Below, piece by piece: positions 18,205 through 26,857 of a stretch of DNA of 64,000 nt (its first letter is position 1; the number at the start of each line of letters is the position of its first letter). The notes below the pieces were generated by a model. That model saw only the letters and a list, made by a program, of their open reading frames with translations, was not told where the DNA came from and searched no databases. The position numbers and the translations under genes are program-made. The stretch covers positions 11,775-75,774 of the forward strand of contig CAPAOL010000012.1 in the NCBI GenBank assembly GCA_948579315.1, written 5' to 3'. The stretch is from an uncultured Phocaeicola sp. (GTDB lineage Bacteria > Bacteroidota > Bacteroidia > Bacteroidales > Bacteroidaceae).

Positions 18205-19143
18205 TCACAAGAATTCCCTCAGCACCACCATATTCGCTTTGTCTATCACGGTGGTATCCAATGCTGCCAGATAAATCAAAGTCGTTTTTTCCGAATCATG
18301 TCCCATCCCTTCACTTATCACAGAAAGAGGAATATGTTTGCCTCTGGCAACACTGGCCCATGAATGGCGCGCCACATACATAGTCAAAGGATGAACAAGC
18401 CCCAACTTTTTCCCTATTTCTTTTAGCCTTCTGTTCACCAAGCAAATTGAATTTTTATATTGCAATCTTTCATCTTTCCTGATATGAATTATAATAGGAA
18501 GCAGATAAGTCGAATAGTTTCCGGGATATTTATCCACTATATCCTGCATGCATTTCTCCCATCTGATGGAAAGCAACTGACCGGTTTTCTTTCTTCTATA
18601 AGTCAGCATACCATTATTTAAATCTGTTTTTTTAAGAAAAGCCATGTCCACAAATGACATTCCCCGGGTATAAAAGCTGAACATAAACATATCACGCGCA
18701 AACTCCATTGACTGAGAGTGACTTAAATCCATCTCCTTCAGTTGTCTGATTACTTTAAAAGAAATGGCCCGCTTCACCGTTTTTTCCACTCCCGTATAGA
18801 CGTGCTTAAAAGGAAAACGCTGTCTGATCACCCCTTTATCTACTGCACGATTATACGTTGCACGCAAAATACGCATATAAAAAGAAACGGTGTTCATACT
18901 TGCTCCCTGCTCCTTTAAATAAGTTTCATACCCCATCATCAACTCGGCATCCATATTGCTCAACAGAACATCCTTGCCATCCATAAATTTCATAAAACTG
19001 TTCAGTGTAGCTCTATACGTCTCACTGGTACGCAATTTTCCCGATTGTCTCAGACTGGCAATATTCACTTGCATAAAGGAAGACAGTGTCTTCTTACCTG
19101 AAAAGGATAATCTTTTACTTCTTACTCTAGTTGATTCCACCAT
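18205..19143 (-). CDS. Tyrosine recombinase, probable DNA invertase
   Basis: The 312-residue protein has a SAM-like core-binding domain (about 20-110) and a tyrosine-recombinase catalytic domain (about 125-300). Catalytic residues are R160 (FYTRGMSF), K186 in the beta-hairpin (RRKKTGQ), R259-H260 (YVARHSWAS), H282 (GMGHDSEKT) and the nucleophile Y291 (LIYLAALD). The usual His three residues before R259 is Tyr, as in many Bacteroidota integrases. The ATG at 19143 is preferred to a TTG at 19251. There is no excision protein, att pair or phage gene nearby. Its position 530 bp from paired inverted repeats that bracket a promoter makes it the likely invertase of that switch. Confidence 0.85.
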   Translation of the reverse strand: MVESTRVRSKRLSFSGKKTLSSFMQVNIASLRQSGKLRTSETYRATLNSFMKFMDGKDVLLSNMDAELMMGYETYLKEQGASMNTVSFYMRILRATYNRAVDKGVIRQRFPFKHVYTGVEKTVKRAISFKVIRQLKEMDLSHSQSMEFARDMFMFSFYTRGMSFVDMAFLKKTDLNNGMLTYRRKKTGQLLSIRWEKCMQDIVDKYPGNYSTYLLPIIIHIRKDERLQYKNSICLVNRRLKEIGKKLGLVHPLTMYVARHSWASVARGKHIPLSVISEGMGHDSEKTTLIYLAALDTTVIDKANMVVLREFL

Positions 19144-19347
19144 AATACTTGTTTTTAAGTTGATTCTTTTTTTCTGTAAAAACCTCAAGCCAAGATAAAC
19201 GATTATTCCCAGCGGTCCTTTATAAGGTATGCAATAGGGGAGATTGTTCAAAGAAACAGGAATTTTTCACTGCATTTAAAAACAAAAACGCATGTTTATT
19301 CCTTTTAAAGAATTATATTTGTAGAAGAAAGCCACAAACCTGTGTCT

Positions 19348-20370
19348 ATGATGAAAAGAATAGAATTCATATATTTATTGACCGGTTTCTGTACAATCTG
19401 CTCGTGTACCTCGAAAGCAAATAGCGAAATTAAGGAAGTGATAACAGAGGTACACAATACTGTGACAGAAGCCATCACCGAGATTGTAGAAAAAGATATC
19501 AAACCCGAAGACATCAGGCTTGACAAGGAACTGCTGTATGATAAACATACTTTGAAGGATACCTATCCTTATAAAGACACCACCCGCCATTTCCAATGGG
19601 AGAAAATAAAGGAGCGGCTAGCATTGTTGGAGAATATTCGAAAAAAGCCGGCACAATGGTGCATCTTACAGAATTATAAAAACCGGAACGGAGAAGCGCC
19701 TTTAGTGAAAAGTTTTAAAAGGGATGCATACAAACGGATAGCCGACACATTGGGAGTGGAACGCTATCAGGGAATTCCCCTTTTCCTAACAGATGACACC
19801 CTTACTGCCGAACGCTACGGACTGGATGGACTTCTTACCCGTCACCTAGGTGAGGAAGGAAAGTTCACCAAAGTAGAACCTGTCTTTATAGGTGGCGAAT
19901 GGTATGCTCCGACAAAATATATAAAACTGATTCCCGACAGCGTAGTGTTCAACAAAGCTATTTTTATAGACCGCCATAATCAGAATATAACTACTTTGGA
20001 ACGGAAAGAAAAGGGCTACTGGCTGATACGTAGCATGAATCCTGCTACAACAGGACAACATCGTCCTCCATACGCCCAAGAAACTCCATTGGGTATGTTC
20101 GTTCTGCAAGAGAAAAAGACCAAGATGATTTTTCTAAAAGACGGTTCTGCCGCCACCGGTGGTTTTGCACCTTACGCCAGCCGTTTCAATAATGGTGGTT
20201 ATATTCACGGAGTACCCACCAATGCACCGGCAACAGGGATCATAGAATACAGTTATACGTTGGGTACCATCCCCCGCTCACATATGTGTGTAAGAAATGC
20301 CACCTCTCATGCCAAGTTTATTTTCGAATGGGCACCTGTTAATGAGACGATTATATTTGTTTTGGAATAG
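19348..20370 (+). CDS. L,D-transpeptidase (YkuD), lipoprotein
   Basis: The 340-residue protein has a signal peptide with Cys residues near 20-22 (ICSCTSK) fitting a lipobox. The YkuD catalytic domain is at the C-terminus: HGVPTNAP, then TIPRSHMCVRNATSH, with the nucleophilic Cys at about 314. Such enzymes form 3-3 peptidoglycan cross-links or attach proteins to peptidoglycan in the periplasm. A -7 element TATATTTG lies at 19314-19321. The ATG at 19348 is preferred to the GTG at 19342. It is divergent from the recombinase and followed by a second L,D-transpeptidase gene. Confidence 0.86.
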   Translation: MMKRIEFIYLLTGFCTICSCTSKANSEIKEVITEVHNTVTEAITEIVEKDIKPEDIRLDKELLYDKHTLKDTYPYKDTTRHFQWEKIKERLALLENIRKKPAQWCILQNYKNRNGEAPLVKSFKRDAYKRIADTLGVERYQGIPLFLTDDTLTAERYGLDGLLTRHLGEEGKFTKVEPVFIGGEWYAPTKYIKLIPDSVVFNKAIFIDRHNQNITTLERKEKGYWLIRSMNPATTGQHRPPYAQETPLGMFVLQEKKTKMIFLKDGSAATGGFAPYASRFNNGGYIHGVPTNAPATGIIEYSYTLGTIPRSHMCVRNATSHAKFIFEWAPVNETIIFVLE

Positions 20371-20387
20371 AAATGTGCGTAACTTTG
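20357..20387 (+). promoter_or_regulatory. Consensus promoter of the second L,D-transpeptidase gene
   Basis: TTG (20357-20359), 20 bases, TAACTTTG (20380-20387) is an exact match to the Bacteroidota pattern. The promoter begins inside the end of the upstream gene and overlaps an earlier possible ATG at 20373, so it fixes the downstream start at 20415. Confidence 0.72.
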
Positions 20388-20414
20388 CACCCGTTATCCA
20401 GTTTTTCCATACGT

Positions 20415-21170
20415 ATGCAGAAAGCTTTTTTACTCCTGTTCCTATTCCTCTTTCCGTCGAGCAATGTATCGACCCGGACGGCTACACCCGAAAAGAAAGT
20501 TGCTACATCTGTCCCTGCACCTCAAAAAATGGACGGCGAACAATTATTCGAAGATATGCAATTGGGAGGGGTGGTCAATTTCCTGGCATTCCGACAGGCT
20601 GTGGCAGGATACAGCTTGATTAAACAAAAAAGCAAATCCATACTGACATTGATTGATTTCACCAAACCCTCTACCGAAAAACGTTTGTTTGTCTTTGACA
20701 TGGAACAGAAAAAGATGCTATACTCATCAGTGGTCTCTCATGGGAAAAACAGCGGCGAGAACTATGCTACCTCTTTCTCCAACGAAGTCGGCTCTTATAA
20801 AAGTTCCCTCGGCTTCTATCTTACCGGAAACACTTATCAAGGCAGAAACGGATACTCCCTTTTATTGGACGGGCTGGAAAAAGGAATCAATGACCGGGCC
20901 CGTGAACGTGCCATCGTAGTTCATGGCGCCGCATACGCCAACCCTTCCGTCTGCAAATCAGGCAGACTGGGACGAAGCTTCGGTTGTCCGGCTTTACCAC
21001 AGGCACTGACCAAACCTATTATCAATACGATAAAAGGGGGAAGCGTACTCTTTATCTATGCCAATAATAAAGAGTATATGGCTAAAAGCTCTATTTTGCC
21101 TAACCAGACATCACAAGAATTATTTACTGAAGCATGTGAAAGTGAGCAAACCGTTTCAGTTCATTTATAG
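20415..21170 (+). CDS. Murein L,D-transpeptidase catalytic domain family protein
   Basis: The 251-residue protein has a signal peptide (MQKAFLLLFLFLFPSS). The body matches the YkuD_2 type: FVFDMEQKKMLYSSVVSHGKN, then IVVHGAAYANPS and RLGRSFGCPALP, where the Cys is the likely nucleophile and the upstream His its partner. This branch is predicted to act on peptidoglycan outside the inner membrane but its reaction is less well known than that of the classic YkuD group. It is of a different branch from the gene just upstream, so the pair is not a simple tandem duplication. Confidence 0.82.
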   Translation: MQKAFLLLFLFLFPSSNVSTRTATPEKKVATSVPAPQKMDGEQLFEDMQLGGVVNFLAFRQAVAGYSLIKQKSKSILTLIDFTKPSTEKRLFVFDMEQKKMLYSSVVSHGKNSGENYATSFSNEVGSYKSSLGFYLTGNTYQGRNGYSLLLDGLEKGINDRARERAIVVHGAAYANPSVCKSGRLGRSFGCPALPQALTKPIINTIKGGSVLFIYANNKEYMAKSSILPNQTSQELFTEACESEQTVSVHL

Positions 21171-21192
21171 TTTCTCCCAGACGGTTCCTTCA

Positions 21193-22014
21193 TTATTTCT
21201 TAGTTATTTTCTTTTCTTCTGATTTCAAACGGCGTTCCACTTTCTTTAAATCTTCGCCTGCTGACAATTGTTCCGGATAGATTCCTCGGCTTAGCATCAT
21301 ATTCCGAACAGCCGTATTATTCTCAATATGTTCTTTTTCAATTGATGACTGTCCATAAAGATCTTTTTGTTGTACGTTAATAGAAGCCATCTCGGCAGCA
21401 AAATCTTTTGCCTTAATGCTGATGGTTGGTAAGAAATCGGCCAGCAGACGACTGTCGGGCGCACCAAGTTTACGTTTTAGCAACGCTGTGTCAAGACGAA
21501 ACAAGGCTTTATCTCCTTTTGAACGGATAATGGCAAAACCTTTACTATCTACTCCGCGTTCATAAAGAACACCCGATAACAGCTTTTCCGTTTCAGCCAA
21601 TTCTGTCCGTGCTTGAACCCGCTCATAATCCAACAGACGTTGTTCCACCAATTCTGCACGCCTTGTCTGAACAGCAAAGTAGTTTTGAGCAAAAGCTATA
21701 GCCGGTTTACGCGCATCACCGTTTTGAGCAGTCAAATAACAGGCATAACGGGTAAGATAGATATCATCTATCTCTCTTTCTACACCAGACCCCACAGAAA
21801 CCATTTTGCTGACATCAGCAAAATGGTAGGCCACATCTTCACCTGCATTCGTGCAAGCAGCTTTCGCTTTATTGATGATGGTCTCAAAGTTTCTCCACTG
21901 GGTATAACCCAATAAGGAATACAACTCGCGTACACTCCAACACTTTACTCCATGATAATCACAAACGATACTTTCAAACTGCTTGAACTAATCTTTTATT
22001 TCCTCGGTTTTCAT
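21193..22014 (-). pseudogene. dinD: dinD-like gene interrupted by an amber codon
   Basis: The intact frame reads M-K-T-E-E-I-K-D from ATG 22014, then TAG at 21990-21988 (codon 9), and continues without further damage as FKQFESIVCDYHGVKCW, then SVRELYSLLGYTQWRNFE and on to a normal C-terminus (LKSEEKKITKK). With the stop read through the product would be 273 residues, the usual length of DinD (DNA damage-inducible protein D, an SOS protein reported to inhibit RecA filaments in E. coli). The likely ancestral codon is CAG (Gln). A TTG at 21924 could restart translation but would drop 30 conserved residues. Treat as a recent pseudogene or sequencing error. Confidence 0.82.
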
Positions 22015-22017
22015 CAT

Positions 22018-22531
22018 ATATCCCCCCCTTATTACTTGTTATTACGTCAATGCCCTCCTTCTACTACAGAATTCACACTGCATATTTGCACAAATATAAC
22101 CTTTTATTATCAGATCCGACCAACAAAACTCTTTTTCCTAACTATTTCGATTCTTATATTATCCGTTTCTTCTAGAACAGACTTATTCCAAGAGTTATTT
22201 TACATTTCATTAGTATCCATTTCAAAGCATATTTAAATCCATAAAAAACATTTTTCTTTATATACCCGACAAATAGCAAACTACCAAACGTCTTTTTTAC
22301 TCTTTTTGATATTCTTTAAACTCGCGAGAATCGCTTAAACGCTTCCTTCTCGTCCCGTTCATCGAAATAATCAAATGAGAGAGTAGTTTGCCCTTAAAAT
22401 CATTTCATACTATTTTGCTATCGTGTTCAAACAAAGATTGGAAATAAAAATAAGAGAATTGAATCTTTTCTAATTCAAAAACGAATAATTTGACTACTTT
22501 TGTCCGAGTTATTACTAATAAAACTAGCGAT
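22018..22531. other. 514-bp AT-rich gap with one promoter element
   Basis: This stretch separates the broken dinD from the next gene. Near its right end TACTTTTG (22495-22502) matches the -7 element for the downstream membrane protein and overlaps a spurious TTG start at 22490. No gene, hairpin or repeat of note is seen in the rest. Confidence 0.45.
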
Positions 22532-23764
22532 ATGGTTTTGAACTACATTTGGATAGCCTTTTTTCTGATAGCCTTCGTGACAGCGTTGATGCGACTCGTT
22601 TTCCTAGGCGACACACAAGTGTTTCCCGAAATTATCAACTCTACTTTCAATTCCTCCAAAACCGCTTTTGAGATTTCATTGGGACTGACCGGTGTCCTTT
22701 CTCTTTGGCTGGGTATCATGAGAATAGGTGAACAGGGCGGAGTCATCACTCTGTTTTCCCGATTGCTGGGACCTCTGTTCAGCAAACTTTTTCCCGATAT
22801 TCCCAAAGGACATCCAGTAACAGGCAGTATCTTTATGAACCTGGCGGCCAATATGCTGGGGCTGGATAATGCCGCCACTCCCTTAGGACTGAAAGCAATG
22901 GAGGGCCTGCAAGAATTGAACTCCAAGAAAGATACTGCCAGCAATCCCATGATCATGTTTCTGGTACTGAATACATCAGGGCTTACACTGATTCCTATCA
23001 GCATCATGGTATATCGTGCACAGCTGGGAGCAACCCAACCTACAGATATATTTGTACCCATCCTGCTGGCAACCTTCTTCTCCACTTTGGCAGGCATTGT
23101 AGCAGTAAGTATTTATCAGAGAATCAATCTGTTTAACCGCACTATCCTCCTCTTTTTAGGAGGAATGAGTTTGCTGGTAGCAGGAATTATTTATTTCTTC
23201 AATACCTTGTCACGAGATCAGATAGATATTTACTCCACTACCTTTGCCAATGTCTTTCTATTTCTTATCATCATCGGCTTTATTGTGGCAGGGTTCAGAA
23301 AAAGAATCAATGTCTACGACTCCTTTGTCGAAGGGGCCAAAGAAGGATTCAGCACCGCCGTGCGCATCATTCCTTATCTGGTAGCCATACTGGTAGGTAT
23401 CGGAGTCTTCCGTGCATCGGGTGCGATGGACTATTTGATTGACGGTATCGGCAACGCCGTAAAGCTATGCGGTATCGACAGTGATTTCGTAGGAGCGCTC
23501 CCTACGGCGCTGATGAAACCTTTGAGCGGAAGCGGGGCACGAGGGTTGATGGTAGATGCCATGACCACATACGGTCCCGATTCCTTTGTAGGCAGACTGT
23601 CCTGTATCTTCCAAGGCTCCACAGACACCACCTTTTATATTCTGGCGGTATATTTCGGCAGCGTAGGAATAGTGAGGACACGCCACGCCGTTCCTTGCGG
23701 ACTGCTAGCCGATGCGGCAGGGGTCATTGCAGCTATTCTTATCTGTTATCTTTTCTTCGGCTGA
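22532..23764 (+). CDS. Nucleoside-recognition (Gate) domain membrane protein, SpmA/SpmB fusion type
   Basis: The 410-residue protein has about ten hydrophobic segments. The first half resembles SpmA (GVLSLWLGIMRIGEQGGVI, then NMLGLDNAATPLGLKAME) and the second SpmB (IIPYLVAILVGIGVFRASG, then SCIFQGSTDTTFYILAVYFG), so it is a fusion of the two spore maturation proteins. Bacteroidales do not sporulate; the family belongs to the nucleoside-recognition/Gate transporters, so transport of a small solute across the inner membrane is likely, substrate unknown. The ATG at 22532 is used because the -7 element at 22495 excludes the earlier TTG. Confidence 0.82.
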   Translation: MVLNYIWIAFFLIAFVTALMRLVFLGDTQVFPEIINSTFNSSKTAFEISLGLTGVLSLWLGIMRIGEQGGVITLFSRLLGPLFSKLFPDIPKGHPVTGSIFMNLAANMLGLDNAATPLGLKAMEGLQELNSKKDTASNPMIMFLVLNTSGLTLIPISIMVYRAQLGATQPTDIFVPILLATFFSTLAGIVAVSIYQRINLFNRTILLFLGGMSLLVAGIIYFFNTLSRDQIDIYSTTFANVFLFLIIIGFIVAGFRKRINVYDSFVEGAKEGFSTAVRIIPYLVAILVGIGVFRASGAMDYLIDGIGNAVKLCGIDSDFVGALPTALMKPLSGSGARGLMVDAMTTYGPDSFVGRLSCIFQGSTDTTFYILAVYFGSVGIVRTRHAVPCGLLADAAGVIAAILICYLFFG

Positions 23765-23808
23765 AATACTTTCCTTATCTTTGTACATTATAAAAAAATA
23801 ATCAGCCT

Positions 23809-24225
23809 ATGATAAGTTATCAAACCGAAGGGGTAAAAATGCCCGATATCAAAAAGAAAGAAACCACCGGATGGATTAAAGAAGTAGCCGCCTGCTATGG
23901 AAAAAGAGTGGGAGAAATCGCCTATATCTTCTGTTCGGACGATAAAATTCTGGAAGTGAACCGACAGTATCTGCAACATGATTATTACACGGATATCATC
24001 ACTTTCGACTATTGTGAAGGCGACCGTATTTCCGGCGACTTATTCATCAGCTTGGATACTGTCCGCAGCAATGCAGAACAATTTGAGCAACCCTACGACC
24101 GCGAGCTTCACCGGGTGATTATTCATGGTATCCTGCACTTGTGCGGCATCAACGACAAAGGCCCCGGTGAACGGGAGATTATGGAAGCCGCCGAAAACAA
24201 AGCGCTGGCATTGATTTCCCTATAA
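23809..24225 (+). CDS. ybeY: Endoribonuclease YbeY (rRNA maturation)
   Basis: The 138-residue protein has the UPF0054 fold and signature HGILHLCGIND (about 110-120). YbeY is a zinc-dependent RNase involved in 16S rRNA 3'-end processing and ribosome quality control. The third metal ligand, His in E. coli (HGMLHLxGYDH), is Asp here, a change I associate with Bacteroidota members. A -7 element TATCTTTG lies at 23776-23783. A hairpin follows the gene at 24259-24291. Confidence 0.9.
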   Translation: MISYQTEGVKMPDIKKKETTGWIKEVAACYGKRVGEIAYIFCSDDKILEVNRQYLQHDYYTDIITFDYCEGDRISGDLFISLDTVRSNAEQFEQPYDRELHRVIIHGILHLCGINDKGPGEREIMEAAENKALALISL

Positions 24226-24258
24226 CAGGACATACAAGGCAGAACAACCTATAAAAGC

Positions 24259-24291
24259 TACGGGCATAGTTCGCAAGAATGATTGCCCGTA
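24259..24291 (+). terminator. Hairpin after ybeY
   Basis: TACGGGCA (24259-24266) pairs with TGCCCGTA (24284-24291) around a 17-base loop, followed by CCTTTT. It may terminate ybeY; the T tract is short. Confidence 0.45.
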
Positions 24292-24451
24292 ACCTTTTAA
24301 AGACATGCCCATAATTAGGAAAACTTTCCGCCGGACGGATAAAAAACATCGAAAGCTGTACATGCACAGCTACATTTCTTCCCTTATCTTCTTGCTTTTT
24401 CGGATTAATTGCTTTATTTTGTGAATTGAAAAACAGATAAACACAAAATAT

Positions 24452-24985
24452 ATGGAAGCTAACGTATATTTTTTCGCTGCATTAGTAAGTACGGGAATCT
24501 TTCTTCTGCAATTCATCTTATCCATCTTTTTCGGCAGTATGGACACCGACATAGACGTTAATGCCGATGGCAACGCCGATATAGACATGAGCAGCGTACT
24601 CTCCTTCAAAGGACTGATTCATTTCTGCATGGGTTTCGGTTGGTTCATGTATTTATGTCAGCCTCCCTACATTGTCTTACATTACCTGGGCGCCGTGATA
24701 AGCGGCAGCTTTTTTGTCTTCGTCCTGGCTTGGATTTATAAACTCTGCTATAAGCTGAAACAAGAAAACAAGCCCGAACAGGGAGAAGAATTAATAGGCA
24801 GGAAATGCGAAATATATACCCGCTGCCAAGAACAAGAACAGGCAGGAACAGACTATGTGGTCTATATCGCCATCAATGGCGCACAAAGAGAACTTACCGT
24901 GCGGAGCATACAGGGTAAAAGCTACCGGGAAGGCGATATCCTCACACTGAAGAATTACAAGGAAGGAATCTATTATATTGATTAA
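24452..24985 (+). CDS. NfeD-like membrane protein, flotillin partner
   Basis: The 177-residue protein has an N-terminal membrane segment (about 6-27), an acidic loop (DTDIDVNADGNADIDM), two more membrane segments (about 55-100) and a C-terminal OB-fold (about 115-177), the plan of YuaF/NfeD1b proteins. These are encoded beside flotillins and help organise membrane microdomains. The flotillin gene starts 25 bp downstream, supporting both calls and an operon. Confidence 0.8.
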   Translation: MEANVYFFAALVSTGIFLLQFILSIFFGSMDTDIDVNADGNADIDMSSVLSFKGLIHFCMGFGWFMYLCQPPYIVLHYLGAVISGSFFVFVLAWIYKLCYKLKQENKPEQGEELIGRKCEIYTRCQEQEQAGTDYVVYIAINGAQRELTVRSIQGKSYREGDILTLKNYKEGIYYID

Positions 24986-25010
24986 ATAAACCCTAAAAAC
25001 GCAATCATTT

Positions 25011-26711
25011 ATGGATGAGCAGATTCTCATTTATGCAGCTATTCTGGTAGCTGTCATCGTCCTGACCATCGTCGGGATTTTAAGTCGTTACCGCAAGTGC
25101 AAGAGCGACGAGGTATTGGTAGTATATGGTAAGACCGGCGACAAGAAATCGGCTAAACTGTATCACGGAGGAGCCGCTTTTGTATGGCCCATTATCCAGG
25201 GATACTCTTTCCTGAACATGAAACCCATGCAGATTGACTGCAAACTGACTGGTGCCATTTCCAAACAAAACATCCGCGTAGATGTGCCCACTACCATCAC
25301 TGTGGCCGTAAGCACAGAGCCCGAAGTTATGCAGAATGCAGCCGAACGCTTACTGGGACTGAATATCGAAGCACAACAGGAACTGATTAAAGACGTTGTT
25401 TACGGACAAATGCGTCTGGTCATTGCCGACATGACCATCGAACAACTGAACAGTGATCGTGATACATTCCTTGAGAACTGCCGCAAGAACATCGACTCCG
25501 AATTGAAGAAATTCGGTCTTTACCTAATGAACATCAACATCAGCGATATCCGCGATGAAGCCGATTATATCGTCAATCTGGGAAAAGAAGCCGAAGCGAA
25601 AGCCAAGAACGAAGCCTTGGCTAACATTGAAGAACAACAGAAACTGGGTGCCATCAAGATTGCGGAACAACAAAAAGAACGTGCCACCAAAGTAGCGGAA
25701 ACCAACCGCGACAAGAACACTCAACTGGCCGATACGCAACGTGACGAGGAAATTAAAGTAGCCATAGCCGACAAGGAACGTGAATCGAAAGTAGCAGAAG
25801 AAAATGCCGAAAAAGAATCACGTATCGCCAAAGCCAGTGCCTCTATGGAGGTGAACAAGGAACAGGCGCGTACCGAACAGGAAAGCCGTACGGCAGAGCT
25901 CCAATCCGATATGGAAATAAAGCAGGCGGAAGCACAAAAGAAATCGGCCATCGGGCAAAATAACGCTGCCAAAGAGGTTGCCGAAAGTAATGCGGAACTG
26001 GAAGTTACCAAGGCGGAAGCCTCTAGAAAAGCCGGTGAAGCACAAGCCCGGACACAAGCTGCCGTCCTCACCGCACAGGAAAACGCACAGCGTGAAATAG
26101 AAGAAGCGAAAGCCCGCAAAGTAGAACAGGCCTTGAAAGCGGATAAGATTGTTCCTGCCGAAATAGCCAAACAGCAGGCCATCTTGGATGCGGACGCATT
26201 GGCCGAGCAAATAAAACGTAAGGCAAATGCAGAAGCGGAAGCTATCCTGGCCAAAGCACAGGCGGAAGCCAAGGCCATCCAGATGAAACTGGAAGCAGAA
26301 GCGGAAGGCAAGAAGAAGTCCTTGCTGGCCGAAGCGGAAGGTTTCGAGGCCATGGTGAAGGCTGCCGAGCGCAATCCCGAAATCGCCATCCAATACAAGA
26401 TGGTTGACCAATGGAAGGAAATCGCTTCGGAACAGGTTAAGGCATTTGAACATATCCAACTGGGAAATGTTACTGTATTTGACGGTGGCAACGGCACAAC
26501 GTCCAATTTCTTGCAGAATGTGGTCAGCAAAGTGGCTCCCGCACTGGGTATTCTAGACAAGCTTCCCATTCATGATACCTATCAGAACATTGTCAATCCT
26601 TCCTCGAAAGGAAATGCACAGAATAAACCGGAGAAAGAGGATTTTGAACCGGTAGACAAGGACGGAAAGAAACGCCCGACCGACACCCCTCCTGCTCCGG
26701 ACAAGAAATAA
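25011..26711 (+). CDS. Flotillin-family (SPFH domain) protein
   Basis: The 566-residue protein has one N-terminal membrane anchor (about 5-24), an SPFH/band-7 domain (about 30-200) and a long Ala/Glu/Lys-rich coiled-coil region (about 205-445) with the repeated AEA motifs typical of flotillins, then a polar tail (PSSKGNAQNKPEKEDFEP). Flotillins such as B. subtilis FloT/YuaG assemble into membrane microdomain scaffolds. It is the second gene of an NfeD-flotillin operon and is followed by a strong terminator. Confidence 0.9.
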   Translation: MDEQILIYAAILVAVIVLTIVGILSRYRKCKSDEVLVVYGKTGDKKSAKLYHGGAAFVWPIIQGYSFLNMKPMQIDCKLTGAISKQNIRVDVPTTITVAVSTEPEVMQNAAERLLGLNIEAQQELIKDVVYGQMRLVIADMTIEQLNSDRDTFLENCRKNIDSELKKFGLYLMNINISDIRDEADYIVNLGKEAEAKAKNEALANIEEQQKLGAIKIAEQQKERATKVAETNRDKNTQLADTQRDEEIKVAIADKERESKVAEENAEKESRIAKASASMEVNKEQARTEQESRTAELQSDMEIKQAEAQKKSAIGQNNAAKEVAESNAELEVTKAEASRKAGEAQARTQAAVLTAQENAQREIEEAKARKVEQALKADKIVPAEIAKQQAILDADALAEQIKRKANAEAEAILAKAQAEAKAIQMKLEAEAEGKKKSLLAEAEGFEAMVKAAERNPEIAIQYKMVDQWKEIASEQVKAFEHIQLGNVTVFDGGNGTTSNFLQNVVSKVAPALGILDKLPIHDTYQNIVNPSSKGNAQNKPEKEDFEPVDKDGKKRPTDTPPAPDKK

Positions 26712-26748
26712 CAGGAAATAGTTTACTTTAAGAATAGCGTTTGTATGA

Positions 26749-26790
26749 TGTGGCGGCAGAAACAGATTTCTGCCGCCACACATTCTTTTT
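26749..26790 (+). terminator. Strong rho-independent terminator after the flotillin gene
   Basis: TGTGGCGGCAGAAA (26749-26762) and TTTCTGCCGCCACA (26767-26780) form a perfect 14-bp stem with loop CAGA, followed by CATTCTTTTT. Confidence 0.88.
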
Positions 26791-26857
26791 AACCGTATTA
26801 TCACCGCTTTACAGAGTAAAATTCGTAATTTTGCAATCGGTAAAAAGAAATAAATCA

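Noticed and set aside
18205..19143. The tyrosine recombinase as an integrase of a prophage or conjugative element.
   Set aside because: No tRNA target, direct-repeat att pair, excisionase, relaxase or phage genes nearby; the paired inverted repeats around a promoter fit an invertase better.
21952..22236. A 94-codon plus-strand frame upstream of the membrane transporter-like gene.
   Set aside because: Its first part is antisense to the N-terminus of the broken dinD, and the composition (Phe, Ser, Ile, Leu rich) is that of AT-rich noncoding DNA.
25721..26569. A long minus-strand frame of 282 codons inside the flotillin gene.
   Set aside because: It is the shadow of the repetitive Ala/Glu codons of the flotillin coiled coil; Ser/Ala-rich with no fold.
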